Positions 1 to 8,923 of a stretch of 64,000 bases of DNA are shown here, piece by piece. The notes under the pieces were generated by a model that was not told the origin of the DNA, ran no database searches, and saw nothing but the letters and a program-made list of their open reading frames with translations. The stretch is from assembly GCA_964590645.1 (NCBI GenBank), contig CAZPYJ010000006.1, positions 62,001 through 126,000 of the forward strand, read 5' to 3'. The translations under genes were made by a program, and so were the position numbers. Each line of letters starts with the position of its first letter. Positions within the stretch are counted from its first letter, which is position 1. Source of the stretch: JAGNHN01 sp964590645. Its GTDB lineage: Bacteria; Bacteroidota; Bacteroidia; Bacteroidales; JAGNHN01.

Positions 1-220
1 GGAAGCCACAGATGCCGGCCAGGCGCTGCTCAGTGAACGCGAAAGGCAGGTTGTGCTGCATATCTGCAAAGGCTTGTCCAACCAGGAAATCGCTGACATT
101 CTTTTCCTGAGCCGTCGAACTATAGAAAAGCACCGGGAGCATATCCTGCAAAAAACCGGAGTTCCCAATACCGCTGCCCTGGTAGCCTGGGCGATCCGCA
201 CCAAGGTCATTGAATTATAA
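1..220 (+). CDS. LuxR/NarL-type response regulator, C-terminal end (partial)
   Basis: This is the 3' end of a gene that begins before the window; reading codons from base 2 gives about 72 residues to a TAA at 218-220. The text contains the GerE/LuxR helix-turn-helix signature: LLSERERQVV, then GLSNQEIADILFLSRRTIEKH, then a typical tail (HREHILQKTGV, followed by TAALVAWAI). This domain binds DNA at the C-terminus of NarL/FixJ-type response regulators. The receiver domain is not visible, so an orphan LuxR-type regulator cannot be excluded. It ends 131 bp before pstS and has the same strand, but the gap holds a promoter match, so co-transcription is not implied. Confidence 0.85.
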   Translation, partial: EATDAGQALLSERERQVVLHICKGLSNQEIADILFLSRRTIEKHREHILQKTGVPNTAALVAWAIRTKVIEL

Positions 221-320
221 GAAATATGCAGCCCGGGAATACGTATTCATACGCACCGTAATACGTAATCCCAGGCATAAAATGAGCATTAGCACGAAAT
301 TAATCCCCCCAGCCCTCCCT

Positions 321-328
321 TAGTTTTG
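321..328 (+). promoter_or_regulatory. -7 element of the pst operon promoter
   Basis: TAGTTTTG matches the Bacteroidota -7 consensus TAnnTTTG and lies 23 bp before the pstS ATG. An inverted repeat overlaps it: TTTGCCGT (324-331) and ACGGTAAA (341-348), pairing over 8 bp if one G:U is allowed. No clear -33 TTTG is seen at the usual distance. Confidence 0.5.
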
Positions 329-351
329 CCGTAAACCAAAACGGTAAAACA

Positions 352-1344
352 ATGAGACACATCGCAAGCATCATACTGCTCATCTTGCTTATCCTGGCTA
401 ATGGCTGCAGTTCAAGGCATCAGACCAGCGAGGAAGCCATTCTGATGGGCGAAGCCAAAGCCAGGTTGAGTATATCAGGGGCGTTTGCACTTTATCCACT
501 GACGGTGCTTTGGGCTGAAGAGTTCCAAAAAACCCACCCCAACATCCGGATTGATATCTCTGCCGGAGGAGCAGGAAAAGGGATGGCAGATGTGTTATCG
601 GAAATGGTGGATATTGGAATGTTCTCAAGAGAACTATCGCCCGAGGAGCTCAAGCAGGGGGCTACCTTCTTCGCGGTGGCAAAAGATGCGGTAATCCCCA
701 CCATTAACAGCAGGCACCCACAGCTCAACACACTGAAATCAAGAGGAATAAGTATGGAAGAGTTCCGCCGGATTTTTGTAACAGGCGAGATAGCCTCCTG
801 GAGTGAACTCGGACTGGGTGGAGAGCCGGCACCCATCAATGTCTATACCCGTTCAGACGCCTGCGGAGCTGCGGCAATGTGGGGGGCCTGGCTTGGTGTC
901 AGTCAGGAGGACCTCCTGGGCACCGGAGTATTTGGAGATCCGGGTATTGCGGATGCTGTGAAAGCGGATCCACTCGGACTGGGATACAATAATGTGATCT
1001 ATGTTTATGATATCCAAACTCGTAAGAAATACGAAGGAATGGAGGTATTGCCCATTGATCTCAATGGAAATGGAAAAGTTGAATATGGTGAAGCCTTCTA
1101 CGAGCACCTGGACACGCTGATGGTGGCTATCAAGCAAGGAGACTACCCTTCTCCCCCCGCCAGGAATCTCTATCTTATCATCAAAGGAAGACCGGAAAAC
1201 CCGGCCACAAGACTCTTTCTGGCCTGGGTGCTGGATAAGGGACAAAATTTTGTAAAACAAGCCGGCTATGTCGCCTTGGATAAAGACCAGGTGAGCAGGG
1301 AAATGGAAAAGCTGACCTACACGGCACAGCGCGGGCAGCAATGA
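352..1344 (+). CDS. pstS: Phosphate ABC transporter substrate-binding lipoprotein PstS
   Basis: Periplasmic phosphate-binding component of the high-affinity Pst importer. The N-terminus is a lipoprotein signal with lipobox LANGC, so Cys19 is the probable lipidated residue. The PBP-like fold follows: ISGAFALYPLTVLWAEEF near residue 40, the glycine-rich phosphate-contacting segment SAGGAGKGMADV near residue 70, and SDACGAAAMW near residue 170. Its 330 residues are within the range for Bacteroidota PstS. The stop overlaps the pstC start (ATGA), so the genes are translationally coupled. The identity is further supported by pstC, pstA and pstB immediately downstream. Confidence 0.93.
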   Translation: MRHIASIILLILLILANGCSSRHQTSEEAILMGEAKARLSISGAFALYPLTVLWAEEFQKTHPNIRIDISAGGAGKGMADVLSEMVDIGMFSRELSPEELKQGATFFAVAKDAVIPTINSRHPQLNTLKSRGISMEEFRRIFVTGEIASWSELGLGGEPAPINVYTRSDACGAAAMWGAWLGVSQEDLLGTGVFGDPGIADAVKADPLGLGYNNVIYVYDIQTRKKYEGMEVLPIDLNGNGKVEYGEAFYEHLDTLMVAIKQGDYPSPPARNLYLIIKGRPENPATRLFLAWVLDKGQNFVKQAGYVALDKDQVSREMEKLTYTAQRGQQ

Positions 1345-2234
1345 GAATTCATCGCATTTCTTTCGACAAAGCCACGCATCATTGGATGCGATTTTTCAGC
1401 CTTTTCCTTCTTCTTCTCCCAATTTGTATATGCCTCGGATTGGTGTGGAAATCCTTGCCTATTCTACAGGAACACTCCTTGTCTGTATTGTTATTCACGG
1501 CTGATTGGAAACCAATGAGCAAAACATTTGGTTTTGCCGCCTTTATCGTCAGTTCTTTATGGGTTACTCTGCTGGCGCTATTATTCGCAGCCCCTGTGTG
1601 CATTCTCTCTGCGATCCATCTGACACAATATGCACCCAGGCGTGTGGTAAAAGTGATGCAACCGGTGGTGGACATCCTGGCCGGGATTCCTTCTGTAGTA
1701 TATGGTGTATGGGGGTTGCTCAATATTGTGCCCTGGGTTTCCCACACCCTCGCCCCAGCCCTCGGTTATGAAACCAGCGGATATAACATCTTGAGCGCCA
1801 GCATCGTACTAGCAGTTATGATCATTCCATTTATCCTGAATATTCTGATAGAGATATTCAGGAACATACCCCTTGAATTGCAGGAATCTTCGCTGGCTCT
1901 GGGAGCCAATCGCTGGTATACCATCAAGTATGTGCTTATGCGTAAGGCTTTTCCAGGAATCATTTCCGCGCTGGGCCTGGGTTTATCCCGCGCCTTCGGT
2001 GAAACGATGGCGGTGATGATGGTGGCCGGAAATGTGAGCCGTATGCCTACCGGAGCATTTCAAGCGGGCTATCCCCTGCCCGCACTGATCGCCAATAACT
2101 ACGGCGAAATGATGAGCATTCCACTGTACGACTCAGCCCTGATGCTGGCGGCCCTGATCCTTTTTATTATCGTCCTTGCGTTCAATCTGATTTCTAGATT
2201 ATTGATCCTCCATTATGAAAAGATATCTAAGTAA
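1341..2234 (+). CDS. pstC: Phosphate ABC transporter permease PstC
   Basis: Inner-membrane permease subunit that forms the phosphate channel with PstA. It has about six hydrophobic segments over 297 residues. The conserved binding-protein-dependent permease (EAA) loop is seen as ELQESSLALGANRWYTIKYV near residues 180-200, and the PstC-type motif GLSRAFGETMAVMMVAGN follows it. The segment DILAGIPSVVYGVWGL is characteristic of PstC/PstA. The start ATG overlaps the pstS stop, and the 3' end overlaps pstA by 20 bp, consistent with a tightly coupled operon. Confidence 0.94.
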   Translation: MRIHRISFDKATHHWMRFFSLFLLLLPICICLGLVWKSLPILQEHSLSVLLFTADWKPMSKTFGFAAFIVSSLWVTLLALLFAAPVCILSAIHLTQYAPRRVVKVMQPVVDILAGIPSVVYGVWGLLNIVPWVSHTLAPALGYETSGYNILSASIVLAVMIIPFILNILIEIFRNIPLELQESSLALGANRWYTIKYVLMRKAFPGIISALGLGLSRAFGETMAVMMVAGNVSRMPTGAFQAGYPLPALIANNYGEMMSIPLYDSALMLAALILFIIVLAFNLISRLLILHYEKISK

Positions 2235-3105
2235 GCATTACACCCTGAAACGGAAAATCCAGGTACTGGAAGAATTGTTCTTCCGCAGTGCAATGCTGAC
2301 AGCCAGCATCCTGATCACCCTGGCCCTATGCTCCATCATCTGGTCGATAATGCAGAAAGGGCTACCCTGCCTGAGCTGGGAGATGATTTCCCAGGCTCCA
2401 AAAGGCGGTTTTTATTTCGGCAAGGAAGGAGGCATCCTCAATGCTATTGCGGGTTCGGTTTACCTTGCCTTCGGATCCACTCTGCTGGCCTTTGTCATCG
2501 GCTTGCCAGTTGCCCTTTACCTGAACACTTATCTGCAGCGTGCGCCTCGCCTGGTTACCATCATCCGCTTTATCCTTGATCTTTTATGGGGGATCCCCTC
2601 TATCGTATATGGTGCTTTTGGATTTGCACTGATGGTGTTTTTCCGGCTGCCCTCCTCCCTTGCTGCAGGAATCATTATCGTAGCCCTGCTGATCCTTCCG
2701 ATTATGATCCGGGCCATCGACGAAGGCTTGAAGAGCAGCCCTGCAGGACTGAAAGAAGCAGCCTATTCACTTGGCTCCACCAATGCCGAATTGTCTTTCA
2801 AGATATTGACCCGACAGTGTATGCCAGCTATCATCACCGCTATACTCCTTTCCTTTGGCCGGGCTATCGGAGACGCGGCCTCGGTCCTCTTTACCACGGG
2901 GTTTACAGACAACATTCCATACAGCCTGGGGCAACCTGCCGCTACCCTTCCCCTTTCGATTTTCTTCCAATTGAGTTCTCCCATCCCTCAGGTGAAGGAA
3001 AGGGCCTATGCTGCAGCTGCTGTTCTTACTATTATAATCCTAATAACCAGCATTCTATCAAGATTGCTCAGTAAAAAGCATAATAAGAACATCGTAAAAT
3101 TCTGA
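2215..3105 (+). CDS. pstA: Phosphate ABC transporter permease PstA
   Basis: Second permease subunit of the Pst system, 296 residues with about six membrane spans. It shows the PstA hallmarks LLWGIPSIVYGAFGFAL, the EAA loop GLKEAAYSLGSTNAELSFKI and SFGRAIGDAASVLFTTGF. Its start lies inside the end of pstC (20-bp overlap), and its stop is 2 bp before pstB. The order S-C-A-B is the canonical one; no phoU gene follows, which is unusual for many bacteria but common where PhoU-like domains occur elsewhere (see the transporters at 23-27 kb). Confidence 0.94.
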   Translation: MKRYLSKHYTLKRKIQVLEELFFRSAMLTASILITLALCSIIWSIMQKGLPCLSWEMISQAPKGGFYFGKEGGILNAIAGSVYLAFGSTLLAFVIGLPVALYLNTYLQRAPRLVTIIRFILDLLWGIPSIVYGAFGFALMVFFRLPSSLAAGIIIVALLILPIMIRAIDEGLKSSPAGLKEAAYSLGSTNAELSFKILTRQCMPAIITAILLSFGRAIGDAASVLFTTGFTDNIPYSLGQPAATLPLSIFFQLSSPIPQVKERAYAAAAVLTIIILITSILSRLLSKKHNKNIVKF

Positions 3106-3107
3106 AG

Positions 3108-3863
3108 ATGGAAAGTAAAATCATCATAGAGGATCTGGATCTTTATATTAACGGGGATCAAATTCTCAAGAACATCAATCTCCACATTCCAAAAAACAAA
3201 ATCACGGTCATTCTGGGTCCGTCAGGATGCGGCAAAACCAGCCTGATGAAGTGTATGAACCGCTTAACAGACATCTATCCCGAAATGCGCATTAGGGGGA
3301 AAATACTGATCGACAATGAAAACATTCTGGACACCCACCAGGATGTCACCCTGCTGCGCAAAAAAATGGGGCTGCTCTCTCAACGACCATATCCCTTACC
3401 AATGAGCATTTTCAATAATGTAGCTTTTGGGATGAAAATCAACGGGAAAAAGAAAAAAGCCTATTTGCAGCATCGGGTCGAGCATTATTTGAAACAAGCC
3501 AACCTTTGGGATGAGGTAAAGCATCGCTTAAAAGATCCCGGAACCAGCTTATCCATCGGTCAGCAGCAGCGGATGTGTCTGGCACGCGGACTGGCTGTGG
3601 ATCCCGACATCATCCTGGCCGATGAGCCAAGCTCCGCCCTGGATCCCATTTCCAGCCTGGAAATCGAAAAAAAATTCGTTGAACTCAAAGAAAACTACAC
3701 CATCGTCCTGGTGACACACATCCTGCGACAAGCTATGCGTCTGGCAGACTATGTGGTTTTTATGTATCTGGGTGAAGTAATCGAACAGGGCCCGGCTAAA
3801 GAATTTTTTGCTTCACCGAAGACGGAAATTACCAAGGCATACCTCTCGGGCAGCATAAACTAA
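3108..3863 (+). CDS. pstB: Phosphate ABC transporter ATP-binding protein PstB
   Basis: ATPase subunit that powers the PstCA channel. Walker A is GPSGCGKT at residues 37-44. The Q-loop region is GLLSQRPYPLPMS. Walker B with the catalytic Glu is DIILADEPSSALDP, and the switch histidine lies in LVTHIL. The ABC signature reads LSIGQQQR, where the usual second Gly of LSGGQ is Ile, as in many PstB proteins. The 251-residue length is normal. It directly follows pstA and is followed after 34 bp by the porin-like gene, probably in the same transcript. Confidence 0.95.
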   Translation: MESKIIIEDLDLYINGDQILKNINLHIPKNKITVILGPSGCGKTSLMKCMNRLTDIYPEMRIRGKILIDNENILDTHQDVTLLRKKMGLLSQRPYPLPMSIFNNVAFGMKINGKKKKAYLQHRVEHYLKQANLWDEVKHRLKDPGTSLSIGQQQRMCLARGLAVDPDIILADEPSSALDPISSLEIEKKFVELKENYTIVLVTHILRQAMRLADYVVFMYLGEVIEQGPAKEFFASPKTEITKAYLSGSIN

Positions 3864-3897
3864 TCTGCTCATTGCATATCAAAGCAACATCAACATT

Positions 3898-5175
3898 ATG
3901 AAACGCTTCACTGCTTTTGCTTTCCTTATGTCTCCCCTTCTTTGCCTGCTTAATACATCTTGCCTCATTTATGGGCAGGGCAGTATTCATCTGGAGTACC
4001 GGCCAAGACTCATTGTAAAAGAGGTATTCGCTGCCGGGGAAACCGATAATCCGTCACACCTTGCCTTCATCACGCAGCGCAGCCGGGCGGGTCTGAAATG
4101 GAAAAAACAAAAGCTTGAGGCGGTTTTTACCATACAGGACATACGATATTGGGGAGGAGATAACTTTTACAATGACAGAGGAGTCTACGGCAACCACCAA
4201 AGCCTGAGCCTTCACAATGCACACTTCTCTTTCAATTCAGGCCTGCATTGGCAGTGGCGCATTGGAAGACAACTAATGGCTTTTGATGACGAAAGGCTCA
4301 TCTCTTTGCGCAACTGGAATGACTATCAGGTTTCATACGATGCCCTCCGGCTTAGCTTCAGGGGAAGTAAAATAGAGACTGATCTCGTATTGAGTTATAA
4401 TTCAGACAATAACAAAACAGCCTTCTATCCTGCGCAAAAGTACCGGACATTGAATTACCTGCGTGTGGGCAGCAAACACCCTCCCTACTTCAGCTACAGC
4501 CTGAGCACGCTACTAAGCGGAAAAATGCACTCCGACACCAGCACCGCAATGCACTATCTTCAAACCTGGAGCGGCTATGTGAACTTCGACAGGAATCAGT
4601 ATTACAAGCTGAGTCTTTCAGCCCATTACCAGCACAGCCCGGAAAAAACGGAAACGTCCCATTCTGCCTATTGCCTGAGTGCGTTGTTTGAACTCAGGGC
4701 TGGAAAGGACTGCCGGATTAAAGCAGGGATAGACTGGATTTCAGGCAAGGAGTCGCTGAGCCTGGAAAAGACCGGGAGATCCTTCGACCTGCACTACGGA
4801 AAGCGGCACGGTTTCTATGGATTGATGGATTTCTACAACCAGCCACCCGAACAAGGGCTGATTGATGTTTTTGCCAAATATGAGCATCTCTTTCCATCCG
4901 GTCAGCGCCTTCAGGTTCAGGTCCACAGCTTTCAACTGGAAAATGATTATGTGATGGAAAACGAAAAGAATGAAGGGAAAAACCTGGGGTTTGAGCTGGA
5001 TTTGGTGGGAGATTTCCAGATTAATCCCTACACCACCCTTCAGGCTGGATACGGATATTACTTCGACACTTCCCTTTCAAGGCTGCTGAAACAAGCACCC
5101 CCGGCAGGCACAGCTATTCCACAGTTTTGTTACCTGATGCTTCAGATGAAAATCCCTGGCATTCCACTTGACTGA
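3898..5175 (+). CDS. Alginate-export-like outer-membrane porin linked to the pst operon
   Basis: A 425-residue protein with an N-terminal export signal (hydrophobic stretch to about residue 26). The mature part is made of alternating amphipathic strands rich in Tyr, Trp and Gly and ends in a hydrophobic residue pattern typical of beta-barrels. The segment containing WRIGRQLMAFDDERLISLRNW resembles the AlgE/alginate-export family of 18-stranded porins. It follows pstB by 34 bp with no visible terminator, so it is likely co-transcribed. By context I infer a role in moving phosphate or phosphorylated solutes across the outer membrane; the family assignment is moderately sure, the substrate is not. 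Its stop lies 10 bp from the converging glnN stop. Confidence 0.7.
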   Translation: MKRFTAFAFLMSPLLCLLNTSCLIYGQGSIHLEYRPRLIVKEVFAAGETDNPSHLAFITQRSRAGLKWKKQKLEAVFTIQDIRYWGGDNFYNDRGVYGNHQSLSLHNAHFSFNSGLHWQWRIGRQLMAFDDERLISLRNWNDYQVSYDALRLSFRGSKIETDLVLSYNSDNNKTAFYPAQKYRTLNYLRVGSKHPPYFSYSLSTLLSGKMHSDTSTAMHYLQTWSGYVNFDRNQYYKLSLSAHYQHSPEKTETSHSAYCLSALFELRAGKDCRIKAGIDWISGKESLSLEKTGRSFDLHYGKRHGFYGLMDFYNQPPEQGLIDVFAKYEHLFPSGQRLQVQVHSFQLENDYVMENEKNEGKNLGFELDLVGDFQINPYTTLQAGYGYYFDTSLSRLLKQAPPAGTAIPQFCYLMLQMKIPGIPLD

Positions 5176-5185
5176 ACCGGATTCA

Positions 5186-7372
5186 TTAGCGCACAAAAAG
5201 CAACTCCCTGTATTTGGGCAGTGGCCACAATTCGTCATCCACGAGCATTTCCAGCTTATCCACGTGATAGCGCAAGGGTTCGAAATAGGTCCTGACGACT
5301 TTATCGTAGGCCTGAGTCATCGATTCGATATCACTGAGATGATTGGCCTCTTTCCGCGCCTTGATCATCGCAGCCACATTCAGGCGTATTTCATTGATGT
5401 GTAATGAAATATCACGAATATTCTGCAATTGTACCTTCGATAGTTTTGTGAAAGACTTCTGATCCAGCACCTCCTTTAGGCCCTTGACATTCTCTACCAG
5501 TAAATTCTGGTAACGGATGGCGGTGGGAATAATGTGGTTTGTGGCCAGATCGCCCATCACCCTGGATTCAATTTGGGTTTTCTTGATATAATTTTCCAGC
5601 CTGATTTCATATCTGGCCTTCAATTCCCTTTCACTCAGGATATTGCCCTCGGCAAACAAGCTAAGGGTAGTATCGCGTAAAAAGGCTTTGAATGCATCGG
5701 CAGAAGAAGGGATATTCTCTAATCCCCTTGCTTCAGCTTCTCTCTTCCATTCTTCAGCATAACAATTGCCTTCAAAGAGGATGGGTCGGGACTCCAGTGC
5801 AAATTGGCGAATGGTATCCATAATGGCTGCATCCTTGCTCTTGCCTTTCTTTCTTCGTTCGGCAACTGCGGCAAGGAAATGACGGATGCTTTGTGCCACT
5901 GCGGCATTCAGGGCTATCATCGGGGCAGCGCAGTTGGCAGAAGACCCCACTGCCCTCAATTCGAATTTGTTCCCGGTGAAGGCAAAGGGAGAGGTACGGT
6001 TTCTGTCGGTATTATCCATCAATATCTCCGGGATTTTGGGGACTTCGATGGCTTTTTGCCCATTATTTCTCTCCTTTGATCCAGGATCACCATTTCCTGT
6101 AAGTTGATCCAGTGTTTGCGTTAGCTGTGCTCCTATAAAGGCAGAAATGATGGCCGGTGGGGCTTCGTTCGCGCCCAGCCTCAAGTCGTTGGAAGGAGAA
6201 GCAATGGCGGCTCTGATCAGGGCATTGTGGTCGAGCAGTGCCTTTAGGCTTACCACCAGGAAGCTCAGAAAACGGAGGTTGGATTTCTTATCGGCCCCGG
6301 GGCTGAGCAGGTTTTCTCCCTGGTCGGTCTGCATCGACCAGTTATTGTGCTTTCCCGAGCCATTCACAAGGCTGAATGGTTTTTCGTGGAGGAGCACAGC
6401 AAAATGATGGCGGCGGGCAACTTTGGGCAACAGATCCATCAGCAGCTGATTATGATCCACGGCAAGATTGGCTTCCTCATATACCGGAGCGCACTCAAAC
6501 TGATTGGGTGCCACCTCATTATGCCTTGTTCTGACAGGAATTCCCAGGCGATGTGCGGCCAGTTCAAAGTCGCGCATAAAGTCGGCTACCCTTTCCGGGA
6601 TTACCCCGAAATAATGATCGGACAGTTGCTGGTCGCGGGCCGAAGCGTGTCCGAAAACAGTTCTGCCAGTCAGCACCAAATCCGGTCGGGCATTAAAAAG
6701 AGCCGCATCCACCAGAAAGTATTCCTGTTCCCAGCCCAGGGTGGCGTTTACCTTCCTGACACTCCTGTCGAACAGCCTGCAAAGCTCTGTTGCAGCATCA
6801 TCCAGGAATGACAAGGCTTTCAGCAAAGGGGTCTTAAAATCCAGGGCTTCCCCTGTATAACTCACAAAGATGGTGGGGATGCAGAGTGTTTGTTCAAGAA
6901 TAAAGGCATAGGAACTTGGATCCCAGGCAGTATACCCTCTCGCCTCAAAGGTGTTTCTGATCCCCCCACTGGGAAAACTGGAAGCATCCGGCTCCTGCTG
7001 TATCAAGGCGCTGCCATTAAAAACCTCCATAGCATTACCGGCCTGGTCAGGAAAAATGAAAGCATCGTGCTTTTCTGCAGTAGCACCGGTCAAAGGATGA
7101 AACCAATGGGTATAATGGGTGGCTCCCCGTGAAATGGCCCAGGCCTTCATTCCGGCTGCCACCTGGTCGGCAATGTGCCGGGGAATCCTGCTTCCTTTCT
7201 CCCTTGATTCCACTACGGCACCGTAGGCCTCCTGGGGCAGAAAGGCCCTCATTCTGTGCAGGTTGAAAGTGTCTTCCCCGTAATACTCAGATATCTTGAT
7301 GGCTGGTGCATCGATCATTTTTCGATCACGGCTGCCGGCAAGCTCCAGCGCTTTGAATCTCAGACTGTCCAT
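5186..7372 (-). CDS. glnN: Type III glutamine synthetase GlnN
   Basis: ATP-dependent condensation of glutamate and ammonia to glutamine. At 728 residues it has the size of the GSIII class, far longer than GSI. Visible features include the GSIII N-terminal section with FPSGGIRNTFEARGYTAWDP, the active-site blocks RTRHNEVAPNQFECAPVYEE and LHEKPFSLVNGSGKHNNW, and the glutamate-binding block DRNRTSPFAFTGNKFELR. A C-terminal helical region holds the GSIII-specific tail. The ATG at 7372 is preceded by a -7 match (7401-7408). It is the main ammonia-assimilation enzyme in many Bacteroidota; no glutamate synthase lies nearby. Confidence 0.96.
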   Translation of the reverse strand: MDSLRFKALELAGSRDRKMIDAPAIKISEYYGEDTFNLHRMRAFLPQEAYGAVVESREKGSRIPRHIADQVAAGMKAWAISRGATHYTHWFHPLTGATAEKHDAFIFPDQAGNAMEVFNGSALIQQEPDASSFPSGGIRNTFEARGYTAWDPSSYAFILEQTLCIPTIFVSYTGEALDFKTPLLKALSFLDDAATELCRLFDRSVRKVNATLGWEQEYFLVDAALFNARPDLVLTGRTVFGHASARDQQLSDHYFGVIPERVADFMRDFELAAHRLGIPVRTRHNEVAPNQFECAPVYEEANLAVDHNQLLMDLLPKVARRHHFAVLLHEKPFSLVNGSGKHNNWSMQTDQGENLLSPGADKKSNLRFLSFLVVSLKALLDHNALIRAAIASPSNDLRLGANEAPPAIISAFIGAQLTQTLDQLTGNGDPGSKERNNGQKAIEVPKIPEILMDNTDRNRTSPFAFTGNKFELRAVGSSANCAAPMIALNAAVAQSIRHFLAAVAERRKKGKSKDAAIMDTIRQFALESRPILFEGNCYAEEWKREAEARGLENIPSSADAFKAFLRDTTLSLFAEGNILSERELKARYEIRLENYIKKTQIESRVMGDLATNHIIPTAIRYQNLLVENVKGLKEVLDQKSFTKLSKVQLQNIRDISLHINEIRLNVAAMIKARKEANHLSDIESMTQAYDKVVRTYFEPLRYHVDKLEMLVDDELWPLPKYRELLFVR

Positions 7373-7400
7373 TGGAATATTTATGATTTCAGGAAAAGCC

Positions 7401-7408
7401 CAAAATTA
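7401..7408 (-). promoter_or_regulatory. -7 element of glnN
   Basis: On the minus strand this reads TAATTTTG, matching TAnnTTTG, and lies 28 bp before the glnN ATG, giving a short leader of about 20 nt. Confidence 0.45.
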
Positions 7409-7477
7409 ACAAGCTATTTAGAATAATTCCAAAGAAGATGGATGGCTTTAATAACAATCTCTGCTATTTGTCAACAA

Positions 7478-8923
7478 TCATCCACGTTGACGGATTAGCC
7501 ATAAAAGCAGGAATGTGATGAGACCATTCAATATAAGCAACTCAAATCCAAAAACATAGCCACCAAACCAGCGTATAGAATTCAGGCTGAGTACATAGCA
7601 TATCAAGGGTGCACTAACCACAGCAAGGGGAACCCACCTGTCTTTAATCTTCCAGGAAGAGAAAATGCCAAAGGTGAACATCCCAAGTAAGGGGCCATAG
7701 GTATATCCGGCGATGGTGAAGACTTCCTGAATCACGGCCTTATTATTTAGGACGCTAAATATCAGTATAATACCAAGCACGACAGCCGCAACACCGATGT
7801 GTACCATCCGGCGGATCAACTGCTTTTGGGCCGGGGATTTTCCGGAGTGGTCGAGGCGCAGAAAATCCAGACTGATAGAAGTGGTCAGGGCAGTGAGCGC
7901 ACTATCTGCACTGGAATAGGCGGCGGAGATCAGGCCAATTACGAAAACGATCCCAGCCAGGGGGCTCAGGTAGCGAAGGGCGATCAGGGGGTATAGTTCA
8001 TCGCTTTGAGAGGGGATATCAATCTGTAAATGTGCAGCATATATATAGAGCAGGGCGCCCAGGCTCAGAAAGAGGAGATTTACAAAAACCAGGGTGATGC
8101 TGAGGGTGATCATATTCTTTTGTGCCCCCTTCAGGCTTCGGCACGAAAGGTTTTTCTGCATCATATCCTGATCCAGGCCTGTCATCACAATGGCGATAAA
8201 TGCTCCGCTGAAGAACTGCTTCAGATAGTGGTTTCTGTCCTGCCAATCTGTAATCATTACCTTACTGAACTCACTCTCTTTCACTTTCTGCATCAGGCTC
8301 ATCAGGGGTTCTCCCATTTCGCGGCTGATCAGCCAAACCGTCAATATGACCGCAGAGAGCATAAATGTAGTTTGCAGGGTATCTGTCCAAACAATCGTTT
8401 TGATCCCACCTCGAAAAGTATACAGCAGGATCAGCAGGATAAACAGGCTGGCCGTAGCGGCAAAGGGAAGGCCCCAGGCATCGAAAACAAAAACCTGCAG
8501 CACACTAACGACCAAATACATACGAAGAGAGGAGCCAATAAAGCGGGAAAAGAGGAAGAAGAGTGCTCCCATTTTGTACGACCAAAACCCAAAGCGCTCG
8601 CCCAGGTATGTGTAGATGGAAGTAAGGTTCATCCTGTAGTAAAGGGGCAGGAGCACTCCGGCGATGGCAGCATAACCCAGCAGGTATCCGAAGACCACCA
8701 TCAGGTAGGAGAACTGGCTGTCTCTGACCCATCCGGGAACCGAAATGAAGGTGACCCCGGAAAGCGAAGCACCGATCATTCCGTATGCCACAACCATCCA
8801 GGGGGATGCCTTGTTCCCGATAAAAAAGCTCTGGTTATCGGCTTTTCTGGAGGTGATGCTTGAAATCACAAACAACAGGACAGTGTATAGGAGAAAAGCG
8901 ATGGCGATGGCAGTTGGGGTCAC
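7478..8923 (-). CDS. Sodium:solute symporter (SSS family)
   Basis: Inner-membrane sodium-coupled uptake protein with about 13 hydrophobic segments. The N-terminal block SSITSRKADNQSFFIGNKAS and the following GMIGASLSGVTFISVPGWV are typical of a Bacteroidota subgroup of SSS transporters; the substrate cannot be read from sequence. I chose the GTG at 8923 because it overlaps the upstream gmhB stop as GTGA and starts the family-typical N-terminus. A longer version with a TTG start at 8950 is also open. Being coupled to gmhA-gmhB it may share their promoter, but a sugar substrate is only a guess. Confidence 0.85.
   Translation of the reverse strand: MTPTAIAIAFLLYTVLLFVISSITSRKADNQSFFIGNKASPWMVVAYGMIGASLSGVTFISVPGWVRDSQFSYLMVVFGYLLGYAAIAGVLLPLYYRMNLTSIYTYLGERFGFWSYKMGALFFLFSRFIGSSLRMYLVVSVLQVFVFDAWGLPFAATASLFILLILLYTFRGGIKTIVWTDTLQTTFMLSAVILTVWLISREMGEPLMSLMQKVKESEFSKVMITDWQDRNHYLKQFFSGAFIAIVMTGLDQDMMQKNLSCRSLKGAQKNMITLSITLVFVNLLFLSLGALLYIYAAHLQIDIPSQSDELYPLIALRYLSPLAGIVFVIGLISAAYSSADSALTALTTSISLDFLRLDHSGKSPAQKQLIRRMVHIGVAAVVLGIILIFSVLNNKAVIQEVFTIAGYTYGPLLGMFTFGIFSSWKIKDRWVPLAVVSAPLICYVLSLNSIRWFGGYVFGFELLILNGLITFLLLWLIRQRG

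Noticed and set aside
261..304. Pho-type phased array before pstS
   Set aside because: Only ATTAGC (288) and ATTAAT (299) are 11 bp apart, and the distance to the -7 element (16 bp between) differs from the geometry of the three good arrays.
8030..8863. Plus-strand 277-codon open frame opposite the sodium symporter
   Set aside because: A shadow frame of the symporter, with Lys/Gln/His-rich nonsense composition and no domain.
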